Shown one piece after another: positions 1 through 8,256 of a stretch of DNA of 64,000 nt. The stretch lies in contig CAVWGG010000011.1 of assembly GCA_963754535.1 (NCBI GenBank), positions 186,001-250,000 on the forward strand. The letters are read 5' to 3'. The position numbers and the translations under genes were made by a program. The stretch's first letter is position 1. Every line of letters starts with the position of its first letter. Below the pieces are notes generated by a model. The model saw only the letters and a list, made by a program, of their open reading frames with translations, had not been told where the DNA came from and ran no database searches. The DNA comes from RPQJ01 sp963754535 (GTDB taxonomy: Bacteria > Pseudomonadota > Gammaproteobacteria > Steroidobacterales > Steroidobacteraceae).

Positions 1-30
1 CCGGCCCGCTTTGCGGGCCGGATTCGTTTT
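1..30 (+). terminator. rho-independent terminator upstream of pnp
   Basis: A perfect inverted repeat occupies 1-9 and 13-21 (CCGGCCCGC, loop TTT, GCGGGCCGG) and is followed by a T-rich tail at 25-30. pnp usually follows rpsO, so this is probably the rpsO terminator; rpsO itself would lie outside the window. Some read-through into pnp would be normal for that arrangement. Confidence 0.7.
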
Positions 31-73
31 CGCCCCTCGCCGGGCCACAGCACACATTCGGACACCTCCAACC

Positions 74-2158
74 GTGAACGTCCACAAGACCAGCTTCCAG
101 TACGGCCCCCACACCGTCTCGATCGAAACCGGCCGTCTCGCCCGCCAGGCCGACGGTTCCGTCCTCGTTTCCATGGGCGACACCGTGGTGCTCGTCACCG
201 CCGTCGGCCGTCGCGAAGCGCAGCCGGGCAAGGATTTCTTCCCGCTCACCGTCAACTACATCGAGAAGACGTACGCCGCGGGCCGCATCCCGGGCGGCTT
301 CTTCAAGCGTGAAGGCCGTCCTTCCGAGAAAGAGACGCTGATCTCGCGCCTGATCGACCGCCCGATCCGTCCGCTCTTCCCCGAGTTCTTCTTCAATGAA
401 GTGCAGGTGGTGGCGACGGTCGTCTCGCTCGATCCGGAAATCGATTCGGACATCCCTGCGCTGCTCGGTGCGTCCGCTGCGCTCGCTATCTCGGGTATCC
501 CGTTCAAGGGCCCGATCGGTGCGGCGCGCGTGGGCTACATCGACGGCAAGTACCAGCTCAACCCGAATGGCAAGGACATGAAGGAGTCGGCCCTCGACCT
601 CGTCGTGGCCGGCACGGCCGACGCGGTGCTGATGGTCGAGTCCGAAGCCGAACTGCTGCCGGAGTCCGTGATGCTCGGCGCCGTGGTCTACGGCCACGAG
701 CAGATGCAGGTCGCCATCAACGCGATCCGCGAACTCGCTGCCAAGGCGGCCAAGCCGTCCTGGGGCTGGAAGGCGCCGGAACTCGACGCCGACCTGGCCA
801 AGGCCGTCGCATCCCAGGTCGAAGTCGAACTGGTCAAGGCTTACCAGATCATCGAGAAGCAGGCGCGCCACACGCGCATCGGCGAACTGAAGAAGGCGCT
901 GATCGAGACGCTCGCCACGGGCGAGGGCGCCAAGTACCAGCCGCGCCAGGTCACCGACGAACTCGGTCGCCTCGAATACAACATCGTCCGCCGTCGCATC
1001 ATCGCGGGCGAACCGCGCATCGACGGCCGCGACATGCACACCGTGCGCAAGATCACCGTCGAGACGGGCGTGCTGCCGCGCACGCACGGTTCGGCGCTCT
1101 TCACGCGTGGCGAAACACAGGCGCTGGTGACAACCACGCTCGGCACCGGCCGCGACGCGCAGATCATCGACGCGCTCGCGGGCGAGCGCAAAGAGCCGTT
1201 CATGCTCCACTACAACTTCCCGCCGTTCTCGGTCGGCGAGACGGGCATGATGGGTTCGCCGAAGCGCCGCGAAATCGGCCACGGCAACCTGGCCCGCCGC
1301 GGCGTGTCGGCGGTGATGCCGGACATGACGACGTTCCCGTACATCATCCGCATCGTGTCCGAGATCCTCGAGTCGAATGGCTCGAGTTCGATGGCCTCGG
1401 TCTGCGGCACCAGCCTCTCGCTGATGGACGCTGGCGTGCCGCTCAAGGCGCCGGTGGCCGGCATCGCGATGGGCCTGGTCCTCGAAGGCGGCAAGTTCCA
1501 GGTCCTCACCGACATCCTCGGCGATGAAGACCACCTGGGCGACATGGATTTCAAGGTGGCCGGCTCTGCCGAGGGCGTCACCGCCCTGCAGATGGACATC
1601 AAGATCGAGGGCATCACCAAGGAAATCATGCAGGTCGCGCTCGATTCGGCGCGCAAGGCCCGCTTGCACATCCTCGACGAGATGAACAAGGTGCTGTCGA
1701 GTGCGCGTCCGCAGATGTCGGAATGGGCGCCCACGATCATCACCATGAAGATCGACCCGGAGAAGATCCGCGAAGTCATCGGCAAGGGCGGCGCCGTCAT
1801 CCGTGCGATCACGGAAGAAACGGGCACCACGATCGACATCGAGAACGACGGCACGGTCAAGATCGCGTCGGTCAGCGGCGCAGCTGGCCGCGAAGCGCAG
1901 CGTCGCATCGAGCTGATCACTTCCGAAGTGGAAGTCGGCTCCGTCTACGAAGGGAAGGTCGTCCGCCTGATGGACTTCGGCGCGTTCGTGCAGATCCTGC
2001 CGGGCAAGGACGGCCTCGTGCACATCTCGCAGATCAGCGAAGAGCGCGTCGAGCGCGTGAGCGACAAGCTGAAGGAAGGCGACGTCGTGCGCGTGAAGGT
2101 GCTCGAAGTCGATCGCCAGGGCCGCGTGCGGCTCTCGATGCGCAACGTCGACGCGTAA
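74..2158 (+). CDS. pnp: polyribonucleotide nucleotidyltransferase (PNPase)
   Basis: Phosphorolytic 3'-5' exoribonuclease of the RNA degradosome, acting in the cytoplasm as a trimer. The 694-residue product has the standard order: RNase PH domain 1, helical linker, RNase PH domain 2 (about residues 320-540), a KH domain with its GxxG loop near residue 570 (REVIGKGG) and a C-terminal S1 domain from about residue 623 (YEGKVVRLMDFGAFV). I chose the GTG at 74 because the protein then begins as family members do, MNVHKTSFQYG; the frame stays open upstream to a TTG at 11, but that start would lie inside the terminator hairpin. Length matches the family (about 700). Identification is secure; only the start is slightly uncertain. 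Confidence 0.97.
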   Translation: MNVHKTSFQYGPHTVSIETGRLARQADGSVLVSMGDTVVLVTAVGRREAQPGKDFFPLTVNYIEKTYAAGRIPGGFFKREGRPSEKETLISRLIDRPIRPLFPEFFFNEVQVVATVVSLDPEIDSDIPALLGASAALAISGIPFKGPIGAARVGYIDGKYQLNPNGKDMKESALDLVVAGTADAVLMVESEAELLPESVMLGAVVYGHEQMQVAINAIRELAAKAAKPSWGWKAPELDADLAKAVASQVEVELVKAYQIIEKQARHTRIGELKKALIETLATGEGAKYQPRQVTDELGRLEYNIVRRRIIAGEPRIDGRDMHTVRKITVETGVLPRTHGSALFTRGETQALVTTTLGTGRDAQIIDALAGERKEPFMLHYNFPPFSVGETGMMGSPKRREIGHGNLARRGVSAVMPDMTTFPYIIRIVSEILESNGSSSMASVCGTSLSLMDAGVPLKAPVAGIAMGLVLEGGKFQVLTDILGDEDHLGDMDFKVAGSAEGVTALQMDIKIEGITKEIMQVALDSARKARLHILDEMNKVLSSARPQMSEWAPTIITMKIDPEKIREVIGKGGAVIRAITEETGTTIDIENDGTVKIASVSGAAGREAQRRIELITSEVEVGSVYEGKVVRLMDFGAFVQILPGKDGLVHISQISEERVERVSDKLKEGDVVRVKVLEVDRQGRVRLSMRNVDA

Positions 2159-2175
2159 CGCTGCGCGTTTACGCA

Positions 2176-2275
2176 GGGGTTAGGGGGTAGGGGTTAGGGG
2201 TTAGTCGGAGGTGCAGGCGAGACAGACGCCGCAGCCTCTCCTCCGACTAACCCCTATCCCCTAGTCACTAACCCC
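2176..2275. repeat. imperfect long inverted repeat built from TTAGGGG-like units
   Basis: A 35-base left arm (2176-2210) pairs with a right arm (2241-2275) around a 30-base loop. The inner 14 bases are a perfect match (GGGGTTAGTCGGAG against CTCCGACTAACCCC), and the outer part has only a few mismatches. It lies between the convergent pnp and phaR genes, so it could end transcription from both sides. A second TTAG/AGTGA-type inverted repeat lies at 38756-38804, also between convergent genes. A small hairpin (CTGCG...CGCAG, 2161-2176) sits immediately before it. Confidence 0.75.
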
Positions 2276-2279
2276 TTTC

Positions 2280-2822
2280 CTATTCCCGGTCGTCCCGGCC
2301 GAACGGCCGCGGCAGGCGCGCGAAGACTTCCTCCTGCAGCGCCTTCCAGCGCTGGTAGTTCTTCTGCGCCACGTTGGTCACGGTCTCGAGCGGATCGATG
2401 CCCACGACGTTCTTGAAGCGGTCGCGCAGCTCGCGCTGCTCCTTGGCGAAGAGCTGGATGCTCTCGTCGAGGTAGCGCCCGACGAAATCCTGCAGCCCGC
2501 TGCCGTAACTGCGGATCACGTGCGACAGGAAGTCGCGGCTCATCAGCGATTCCCCGCCGCCTTCCTGTTCCGCGATCACCTGCAGCAAGATGCTGCGCGT
2601 GATGTCCTGCTGCGACTTGCGGTCGAGCACGACGAAGTCGATGCGCTCGACGACCAGCCGGCGGATGTCCGCCAGCGTGACGTAGCGGCTCTCGACCGTG
2701 TCGTAGAGCCGCCGGTTCGGATACTTGCGGATGACGCGCGGTCCCTTGCCGCTGCCACCGCCGGCGGCATCGCCGTCTTTCGACTTTCTTGTTCTGGTTT
2801 TCGTTGCCGCAGTCGTCGCCAT
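2280..2822 (-). CDS. phaR: polyhydroxyalkanoate synthesis repressor PhaR
   Basis: Regulator that senses and binds polyhydroxyalkanoate and represses phasin and PHA genes. The 180-residue protein opens with a Lys/Thr/Arg-rich stretch, then the conserved PHA-accumulation regulator DNA-binding module (RKYPNRRLYDTVESRYVTL followed by the DIRRLV helix), then the PHB-binding region (SLMSRDFLSHVIRSYGSGL and FVGRYLDESIQLF). The ATG at 2822 was preferred over an upstream start at 2897 because the extra 25 residues do not look conserved and would overlap gluQ. No PHA synthase or phasin gene is in the window, so its targets lie elsewhere. Confidence 0.9.
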   Translation of the reverse strand: MATTAATKTRTRKSKDGDAAGGGSGKGPRVIRKYPNRRLYDTVESRYVTLADIRRLVVERIDFVVLDRKSQQDITRSILLQVIAEQEGGGESLMSRDFLSHVIRSYGSGLQDFVGRYLDESIQLFAKEQRELRDRFKNVVGIDPLETVTNVAQKNYQRWKALQEEVFARLPRPFGRDDRE

Positions 2823-2853
2823 AGTGCTGTGTCCTCGGCCGGCGATGCCGGCG

Positions 2854-3780
2854 CTAGCAAGCCACTTGCGGAACTGCGCGCGCCGCACAACCCGCAAACC
2901 CCTCGACGCGCCAATGCTCGCGTGCCCAGTGCCAGACCTCGCTCAACGGCGCGCGCATCAGCGCGACCGGCGGCGATTGCCCAAGGAACCCGAGCGCCGC
3001 GACCAGTTGCCCGGCCATCCGATCCGGTCTGCCGATGGCTGGCGCATCCCCCGACTTGGAGAGCTTAAGGCCTCGGTCGTCCACGGCAAGGGGCAAATGC
3101 AGGTATCGCACCGGCGGCACGCCGAGCGCACGCTGCAGCAGGACCTGCCGGGCCGTGCTCGACAGCAGGTCGCAGCCGCGCACCACGTCGGTTATTCCCT
3201 GCGCCGCGTCGTCCACGACGACCGCAAGCTGGTATGCGTAGAGGCCGTCACGACGCCGCAGCACGAAATCGCCCACCGTGGCCGCCACGTCGATGGACTG
3301 GGGGCCCAGGCTGCGGTCATCGAAGCCTACGGCGCCGGCTGGAACCCGCAGTCGCAGGGCGTGGCCGGGAACGTGCGTGCCCTCACTGACCAGGCAATCC
3401 CGCGGATGGAACAGCTCTTCGCCGGTGCCGGTCGGACAAGACTGATTCTCAGGCAGCCGGGCGAGGGTGGAGCGGGTGCAGGTGCATTCGCGCAGGTGGT
3501 GTCCACGTGCGAGGCGCTCGATGGCCTGCGCATAAGCATCGAACCGGGAACTCTGATGCAGCACCGGCCCGTCCCACTCCATGCCAAAGGCTTCGAGCTC
3601 GGCCAGGATCTGGTCGGCTGCACCTGGGCGAGTCCGCGGCGGGTCGAGGTCTTCGATGCGTACGAGCCACTGGCCGGAATGAGCGCGCGCGTCGAGGTAG
3701 CTGCCGACCGCGGCAACGAGGGAACCGAAATGCAGTGGGCCGCTGGGGGAGGGAGCGAAGCGCCCACGGTAGGGGGTCAT
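2854..3780 (-). CDS. gluQ: glutamyl-Q tRNA(Asp) synthetase
   Basis: GluQ-RS transfers glutamate onto queuosine at the wobble position of tRNA(Asp). It is a class I aminoacyl-tRNA synthetase fragment that lacks the anticodon-binding domain, and the 308-residue length fits. The HIGH-type signature lies at the start (RFAPSPSGPLHFGSL) and the KMSKS-type motif near residue 240 (LKLSKSGDA). A CTC plus distal C cluster (HLRECTCTRS ... HPRDC) resembles the zinc site of the family. The ATG at 3780 was chosen because the protein then begins MTPYRGRFAPSPSG; an in-frame TTG at 3837 would overlap dksA. The gene directly follows dksA, the usual dksA-gluQ pairing, with a 28-base gap. Confidence 0.93.
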   Translation of the reverse strand: MTPYRGRFAPSPSGPLHFGSLVAAVGSYLDARAHSGQWLVRIEDLDPPRTRPGAADQILAELEAFGMEWDGPVLHQSSRFDAYAQAIERLARGHHLRECTCTRSTLARLPENQSCPTGTGEELFHPRDCLVSEGTHVPGHALRLRVPAGAVGFDDRSLGPQSIDVAATVGDFVLRRRDGLYAYQLAVVVDDAAQGITDVVRGCDLLSSTARQVLLQRALGVPPVRYLHLPLAVDDRGLKLSKSGDAPAIGRPDRMAGQLVAALGFLGQSPPVALMRAPLSEVWHWAREHWRVEGFAGCAARAVPQVAC

Positions 3781-3808
3781 GCGCTCACGCCCGGAAGGCC
3801 CGGAAGGA

Positions 3809-4537
3809 TCAGCGGTAGAAGTCGTCCCGGTCGCCAAACTGCTTTTCGCGGCGTTCGCGGCGCTCCTGCGCCTCGACGCTGAGCGTCGCCACCGGGCGGG
3901 CTTCGAGACGCTTCACACCGATCGGCTCGCCGGTTTCAAGGCAGAAGCCGTAGCTGCCGTCCTCGATGCGCTTCAACGCTTCGTCGATCTTGCGGATCAG
4001 CTTGCGCTCGCGGTCGCGCGTGCGCAGTTCGAGGCTGAACTCGGACTCCTGCGTGGCGCGGTCGTTGGGGTCGGGGAAGTTGGCGGCTTCGTCCTTCATG
4101 TGGAGCACAGTGCGATCCACTTCCTGCATCAGGTCCTGCTTCCAGCTGGAGAGGATGGTGCGGAAGTGCTCGAGCTGCTCCTTGCTCATGTACTCCTCGC
4201 CCTTGCTGATCTGGTAGGGCTGGACGTTGCGCGGGCCGGAAAGCAGGCTTGGGTTCATTTCGAGATCAGCATCCTCGGCGCGCATGGCGTCGGTGACCGG
4301 CTCCGGCACTCGGGCCGGCTTGGTCTTCACTGGGGCGGTTTTTGGGGCGGTTTTTGGGGCGGTTTTGGTCGCTGGCTTGGCAGCGGCGGTAACGGTCTTG
4401 CGTGGCACGGCCTTTTCCTTGGCAGTCACGGGCTTGGGAGCCGCCTTCGCGGCGGGCCTGGCCGCCGGCTTGGCGGCCTTTGCAGAAACTGTCTTATGGG
4501 CCTTCGACGGCTTGGCAGACGGTTTCTTGACGGGCAT
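3809..4537 (-). CDS. dksA: RNA polymerase-binding transcription factor DksA, with Ala/Lys/Pro-rich N-terminal extension
   Basis: DksA enters the RNA polymerase secondary channel and with ppGpp reprograms stringent-response promoters. The 242-residue protein has a conserved core from about residue 105: coiled coil with the tip motif D156-P-N-D159-R-A161, then the globular region GSYGFCLETGEPIG. Of the four zinc-ligand cysteines of the classic form, only C199 remains; the others are T202, S220 and A223, a Cys-Thr-Ser-Ala pattern I recall from zinc-free DksA proteins of other groups. Residues 1-80 form a low-complexity KxAKPA tail like histone H1 or AlgP, roughly 80-90 residues beyond an ordinary DksA. 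The ATG at 4537 has a GGAG ribosome site seven bases upstream. Confidence 0.93.
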   Translation of the reverse strand: MPVKKPSAKPSKAHKTVSAKAAKPAARPAAKAAPKPVTAKEKAVPRKTVTAAAKPATKTAPKTAPKTAPVKTKPARVPEPVTDAMRAEDADLEMNPSLLSGPRNVQPYQISKGEEYMSKEQLEHFRTILSSWKQDLMQEVDRTVLHMKDEAANFPDPNDRATQESEFSLELRTRDRERKLIRKIDEALKRIEDGSYGFCLETGEPIGVKRLEARPVATLSVEAQERRERREKQFGDRDDFYR

Positions 4538-4570
4538 CGACGAACTCCCCACTCCGGTTGGAGGCGCGCG

Positions 4571-4599
4571 ATTATACAGGCGGAACCGCCTGCGTCCAC
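4571..4599 (-). promoter_or_regulatory. candidate dksA promoter with a palindrome in its spacer
   Basis: Read on the minus strand, a perfect -10 hexamer TATAAT (4571-4576) lies 33 bases before the dksA ATG. A weak -35-like GTGGAC is at 4594-4599 with 17-base spacing. The spacer is almost entirely the 16-base palindrome CAGGCGGTTCCGCCTG (4577-4592), which could be an operator. The -10 and the palindrome are directly visible; promoter activity is inferred. Confidence 0.5.
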
Positions 4600-4721
4600 C
4601 CCGGAAAAACAGCCCGTCCGGGCCGCTGACACCGAGAGGCCCCGCAGCCGGAAATGCTGTGAGGCGAGTCCGATTCTTTTAGAATTCGTGTTTCGCTCTG
4701 CTTGCAATTTTCCCCGGGTGA

Positions 4722-7700
4722 ATGATGCGTCTGACCAAGATCAAGCTGGCCGGTTTCAAGTCGTTCGTGGATCCGACGTCGGTCGGCTTCCCGACGAACC
4801 TGGTCGGCGTGGTCGGACCGAACGGCTGCGGCAAGTCGAACATCATCGACGCCGTGCGCTGGGTGATGGGTGAAATCTCGGCGAAGCACCTGCGCGGCGA
4901 CTCGATGGCGGACGTGATCTTCAACGGTTCCGGCACGCGCAAGCCCGTGGGCACCGCCTCGGTCGAACTCGTCTTCGACAACAGCGACGGCAAGCTCGGC
5001 GGCGAGTACGCGAACTATTCCGAGGTCTCCCTGAAGCGCGTCGTCTCCCGCGACGGCCAGTCGTCGTATTTCCTGAACGGCGTGCGCTGCCGTCGCAAGG
5101 ACATCACGCAGCTGTTCCTCGGCACCGGCCTCGGCTCGCGCAGTTACGCGATCATCGAACAGAACATGATCTCGCGCGTCATCGAAGCGAAGGCCGACGA
5201 CATGCGCGCCTTCCTCGAAGAAGCCGCGGGCATCTCGCGTTACAAGGAACGGCGCAAGGAGACCGAAAGCCGCATCGCGCAAACGCGCGAAAACCTGGCG
5301 CGCCTGTCCGACCTGCGCGACGAAGTCGAAAAGCAGCTGCGGCACCTGCAGCGCCAGGCCGCCACGGCACGCCGTTACCAGGCCCTGAAGCAGGAAGAAC
5401 GGCAGACGCACGCCGAACTGCTCGCACTGAAGCTGCGCGAAGTCGAGAGCGAATCGAGCGCGCGGCAGGCCATCCTGAGCGAACGCGACCTCGCCTTGCA
5501 GGCCGCACTGGCAGAGCAGCGTTCCATCGAAGCCGCCATCGAGCGCACCCGGCAGGAGCACGACGCGCAGGCGGCAGTGCTGTCGGAAGTGCAGGGGCGC
5601 TACTACCAGGTCGGCGCGGACATCTCGCGCACCGAGCAGGCCATCGACCACGCGCGTGAAATTCGCGCCCGCCAGAAGCAGGAACTCGACCAGATCGCGC
5701 AGGGCATCCAGGACGCTGACCTGCACCGCGTGCGCGATCGCCAGCTAGCAGCTGAACTCGAAGCGGCGCTGGCCGAGATGGGGCCGGGCCTCGAGCAGGC
5801 GCGCGCCACCGAGGAGGCCACCGCGGCCGAGCTCGCCGCGGCCGAAGCCGCGATGTCGGGCTGGCAGGAAAACTGGGAGAGCTTCAACCAGTCGCTGCGG
5901 CAGGCGTCATCGGCCGCAGGCGCCGAGCGTGCCCGTCTCGAAGTCATGGAAAACCAGTTGCGCGGCCTGCTGAACCAGCGGGACCGCGCCAACCAGGAGC
6001 ACGGCACGTTGTCCGCGGCCGACGTCGCCGCCACGCTCGCGGCCCTCGAAGGCCAGGAAGCGGAAGCGCGCGAGCAGCACGAGGCTGCACGCCAGCACAT
6101 GGACGAACTTGTCGCCACGCTGCAGGCCGAACGCGGCCGCGAGCGCGAGCTCGCGCAGGCCGCGCAGTCGGCGCGCCGCGAAACGCAGGAAGTCGAAGGC
6201 CGCATCGTGTCGCTCGAAGCCCTGCAGCGCGCAGCGCTCGGGCAGGGGCAGGGCAAGGTCGTCGACTGGCTCAAGTCGCGCGGTCTCGAGCGCAGCCCGC
6301 GCCTGGCGCAGCAGCTCTCGGTCGACAAGGGCTGGGACCGCGCGGTCGAGACCGTGCTCGGCGGTTACCTCGAGGCGGTCTGCGTCGATTCCCTGGAAGA
6401 CGTGGCCGGCACGCTCGAAAGCCTCACGGCTGGCACCGTCACGTTCTTTGCGGGTGCCCAGGGCCCGGTCTCGTCGGGGCACGCCGAGAGAACGCTGCGC
6501 TCGCGCGTGCGCGGGCCTGCGGGTCTCGACGCGCTGTTCGAAGGCATCGTCGCCACCGCCACGTTGAATGAAGCGTTGCGCCTGCGGCCCGAACTGCGCC
6601 CGGGCCAGTCCGTCATCACGCGTGACGGCATCTGGATCGGCCCGGACTGGCTGCGCGTGAGCCGCGACAAGGATGCCCATGAAGGCGTGATCGAGCGCGA
6701 GGAACGCCTGCGTGCCGAACGTTCGGCGCTCGACCTGCAGCAGGCGAAGCACCGCACGGCGGAGTCGGACCTGGAAGCGCTGCGCAGCCGCGTGCGCGAG
6801 CTCGAGGATCGCCTCGCCAGCCACCAGGCCGTGGTGTCGCGCAGTGGTTCGAGCCACATGAACCTGCGCTCGCAGATCGACAGCTTGCGCGCCCGCGCCG
6901 AACAGCGCAGCCAGCGCATGCAGCAGCTCGCCTTCGAGATGACGGAAGTCGAGAGCGCGCTCGAAGCCGCCAACGCCGGCAACCGCGCCGCGCGTGGCCG
7001 CCTCGAGGAAGCCGTCAACGCGATGGGCGAGCTCGAAGAACGTCGCGTCGCGCTCGAAGCCGAGCGTGAGGTCCTGCGCGGCCGCCTGATCGGGACGCGC
7101 GAGACCGCGCAGAGCGCGCGCACGGCGGCCAACGAAGCCGCGATCCGCGTCGAATCGCGCCGCACCAGCTACCAGTCGCTGCTCTCGGGCCTCGAACGCC
7201 TCGATGCGCAGGTCGGCCAGTTCGAAACGCGCCGGCAGGACCTCGACTCGCAGCTCGCAGGCGGCGAAGCAAGCGAGGGCCAGCTCAAGGCCACGCTCGA
7301 AGAGGCGCTGCAGCGTCGCGTCGCCGTCGAGGCCGAGTTCTCGGCCGCTCGCCACAAGATGGAGGAAGTCGACGCGAACCTGCGTGGACTCGATGAGCGC
7401 CGGCTCGCCGCGGAAGCCACGGTCGAGGAAGCACGGTCCGCCCTCGAGAACGTTCGCTTCTCGGTGCAGGAGCTCAAGCTGCGCCGCGAGACCTACCTGG
7501 AGCAGTTCGCGCAGACGCGTCTCGAATTGCAGGACATCGTGGCGGCCCTGGCCGACGACGCGAACGTCCCGGTGTGGGAGCAACGCCTGGCCGAGACCAG
7601 CGAGAAGATCGAGCGGCTCGGTGCGGTGAACCTGGCGGCGATCGACGAATTCGCCGAGCAGACCGAGCGCAAGGAATACCTCGATCGCCAGTTCGCCGAC

Positions 7701-8231
7701 CTGAACGACGCACTCAACACGCTCGAGGACGCGATCCGCAAGATCGACCGCGAGACCAAGTCGCGCTTCCAGGACACGTTCGACCGCGTGAATGCCGGCC
7801 TGAGCCAGAAATTCCCGCGCCTGTTCGGCGGCGGCCAGGCCTACCTCGAACTCGTCGGCGACGACGTGCTCGAGGCCGGTGTCGCGATCATGGCGCGCCC
7901 GCCAGGCAAGCGGAACAGCTCGATCAACATGCTGTCCGGCGGCGAGAAGGCGCTCACTGCCGTTGCGCTCGTGTTCTCGATCTTCGAGCTCAACCCCGCG
8001 CCGTTCTGCCTGCTCGACGAAGTCGACGCACCGCTCGATGAGAACAACGTCGGCCGGTTCTGCGAGATCGTCCGCGAGATGTCCGACCAGGTGCAGTTCA
8101 TCTTCGTCACGCACAACAAGACGACGATGGAGCTGGCCAACCAGCTGCTCGGCGTCACCATGAACGAGCCCGGCTGCTCACGCCTCGTCGCCGTCGACGT
8201 CGACGAGGCCGTGCGCATGGCGGCGATGTGA
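4722..8231 (+). CDS. smc: chromosome segregation protein SMC
   Basis: Condensin ATPase that compacts and segregates the chromosome together with ScpA/ScpB. The 1169-residue protein has the full SMC layout: N-terminal head with Walker A GPNGCGKS (32-39), a long first coiled coil rich in Ala/Glu/Arg, a hinge around residues 510-640, a returning coiled coil, and a C-terminal head with signature LSGGEKALTAVAL and Walker B PFCLLDEVDAPLDENN. Two adjacent ATGs (4722, 4725) could start it. The gene is divergent from dksA and leads into zipA 25 bases downstream. SMC instead of MukB places the host outside the enteric and Vibrio groups. Confidence 0.97.
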   Translation: MMRLTKIKLAGFKSFVDPTSVGFPTNLVGVVGPNGCGKSNIIDAVRWVMGEISAKHLRGDSMADVIFNGSGTRKPVGTASVELVFDNSDGKLGGEYANYSEVSLKRVVSRDGQSSYFLNGVRCRRKDITQLFLGTGLGSRSYAIIEQNMISRVIEAKADDMRAFLEEAAGISRYKERRKETESRIAQTRENLARLSDLRDEVEKQLRHLQRQAATARRYQALKQEERQTHAELLALKLREVESESSARQAILSERDLALQAALAEQRSIEAAIERTRQEHDAQAAVLSEVQGRYYQVGADISRTEQAIDHAREIRARQKQELDQIAQGIQDADLHRVRDRQLAAELEAALAEMGPGLEQARATEEATAAELAAAEAAMSGWQENWESFNQSLRQASSAAGAERARLEVMENQLRGLLNQRDRANQEHGTLSAADVAATLAALEGQEAEAREQHEAARQHMDELVATLQAERGRERELAQAAQSARRETQEVEGRIVSLEALQRAALGQGQGKVVDWLKSRGLERSPRLAQQLSVDKGWDRAVETVLGGYLEAVCVDSLEDVAGTLESLTAGTVTFFAGAQGPVSSGHAERTLRSRVRGPAGLDALFEGIVATATLNEALRLRPELRPGQSVITRDGIWIGPDWLRVSRDKDAHEGVIEREERLRAERSALDLQQAKHRTAESDLEALRSRVRELEDRLASHQAVVSRSGSSHMNLRSQIDSLRARAEQRSQRMQQLAFEMTEVESALEAANAGNRAARGRLEEAVNAMGELEERRVALEAEREVLRGRLIGTRETAQSARTAANEAAIRVESRRTSYQSLLSGLERLDAQVGQFETRRQDLDSQLAGGEASEGQLKATLEEALQRRVAVEAEFSAARHKMEEVDANLRGLDERRLAAEATVEEARSALENVRFSVQELKLRRETYLEQFAQTRLELQDIVAALADDANVPVWEQRLAETSEKIERLGAVNLAAIDEFAEQTERKEYLDRQFADLNDALNTLEDAIRKIDRETKSRFQDTFDRVNAGLSQKFPRLFGGGQAYLELVGDDVLEAGVAIMARPPGKRNSSINMLSGGEKALTAVALVFSIFELNPAPFCLLDEVDAPLDENNVGRFCEIVREMSDQVQFIFVTHNKTTMELANQLLGVTMNEPGCSRLVAVDVDEAVRMAAM

Positions 8232-8256
8232 GTCACGCAAGGAAGCCTGCGTCTCG

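Noticed and set aside
5907..8114. Long minus-strand open frame (735 codons) antisense to smc
   Set aside because: It lies entirely within smc, shows no domain pattern and only reflects high GC and smc codon use. smc is certain from its motifs.
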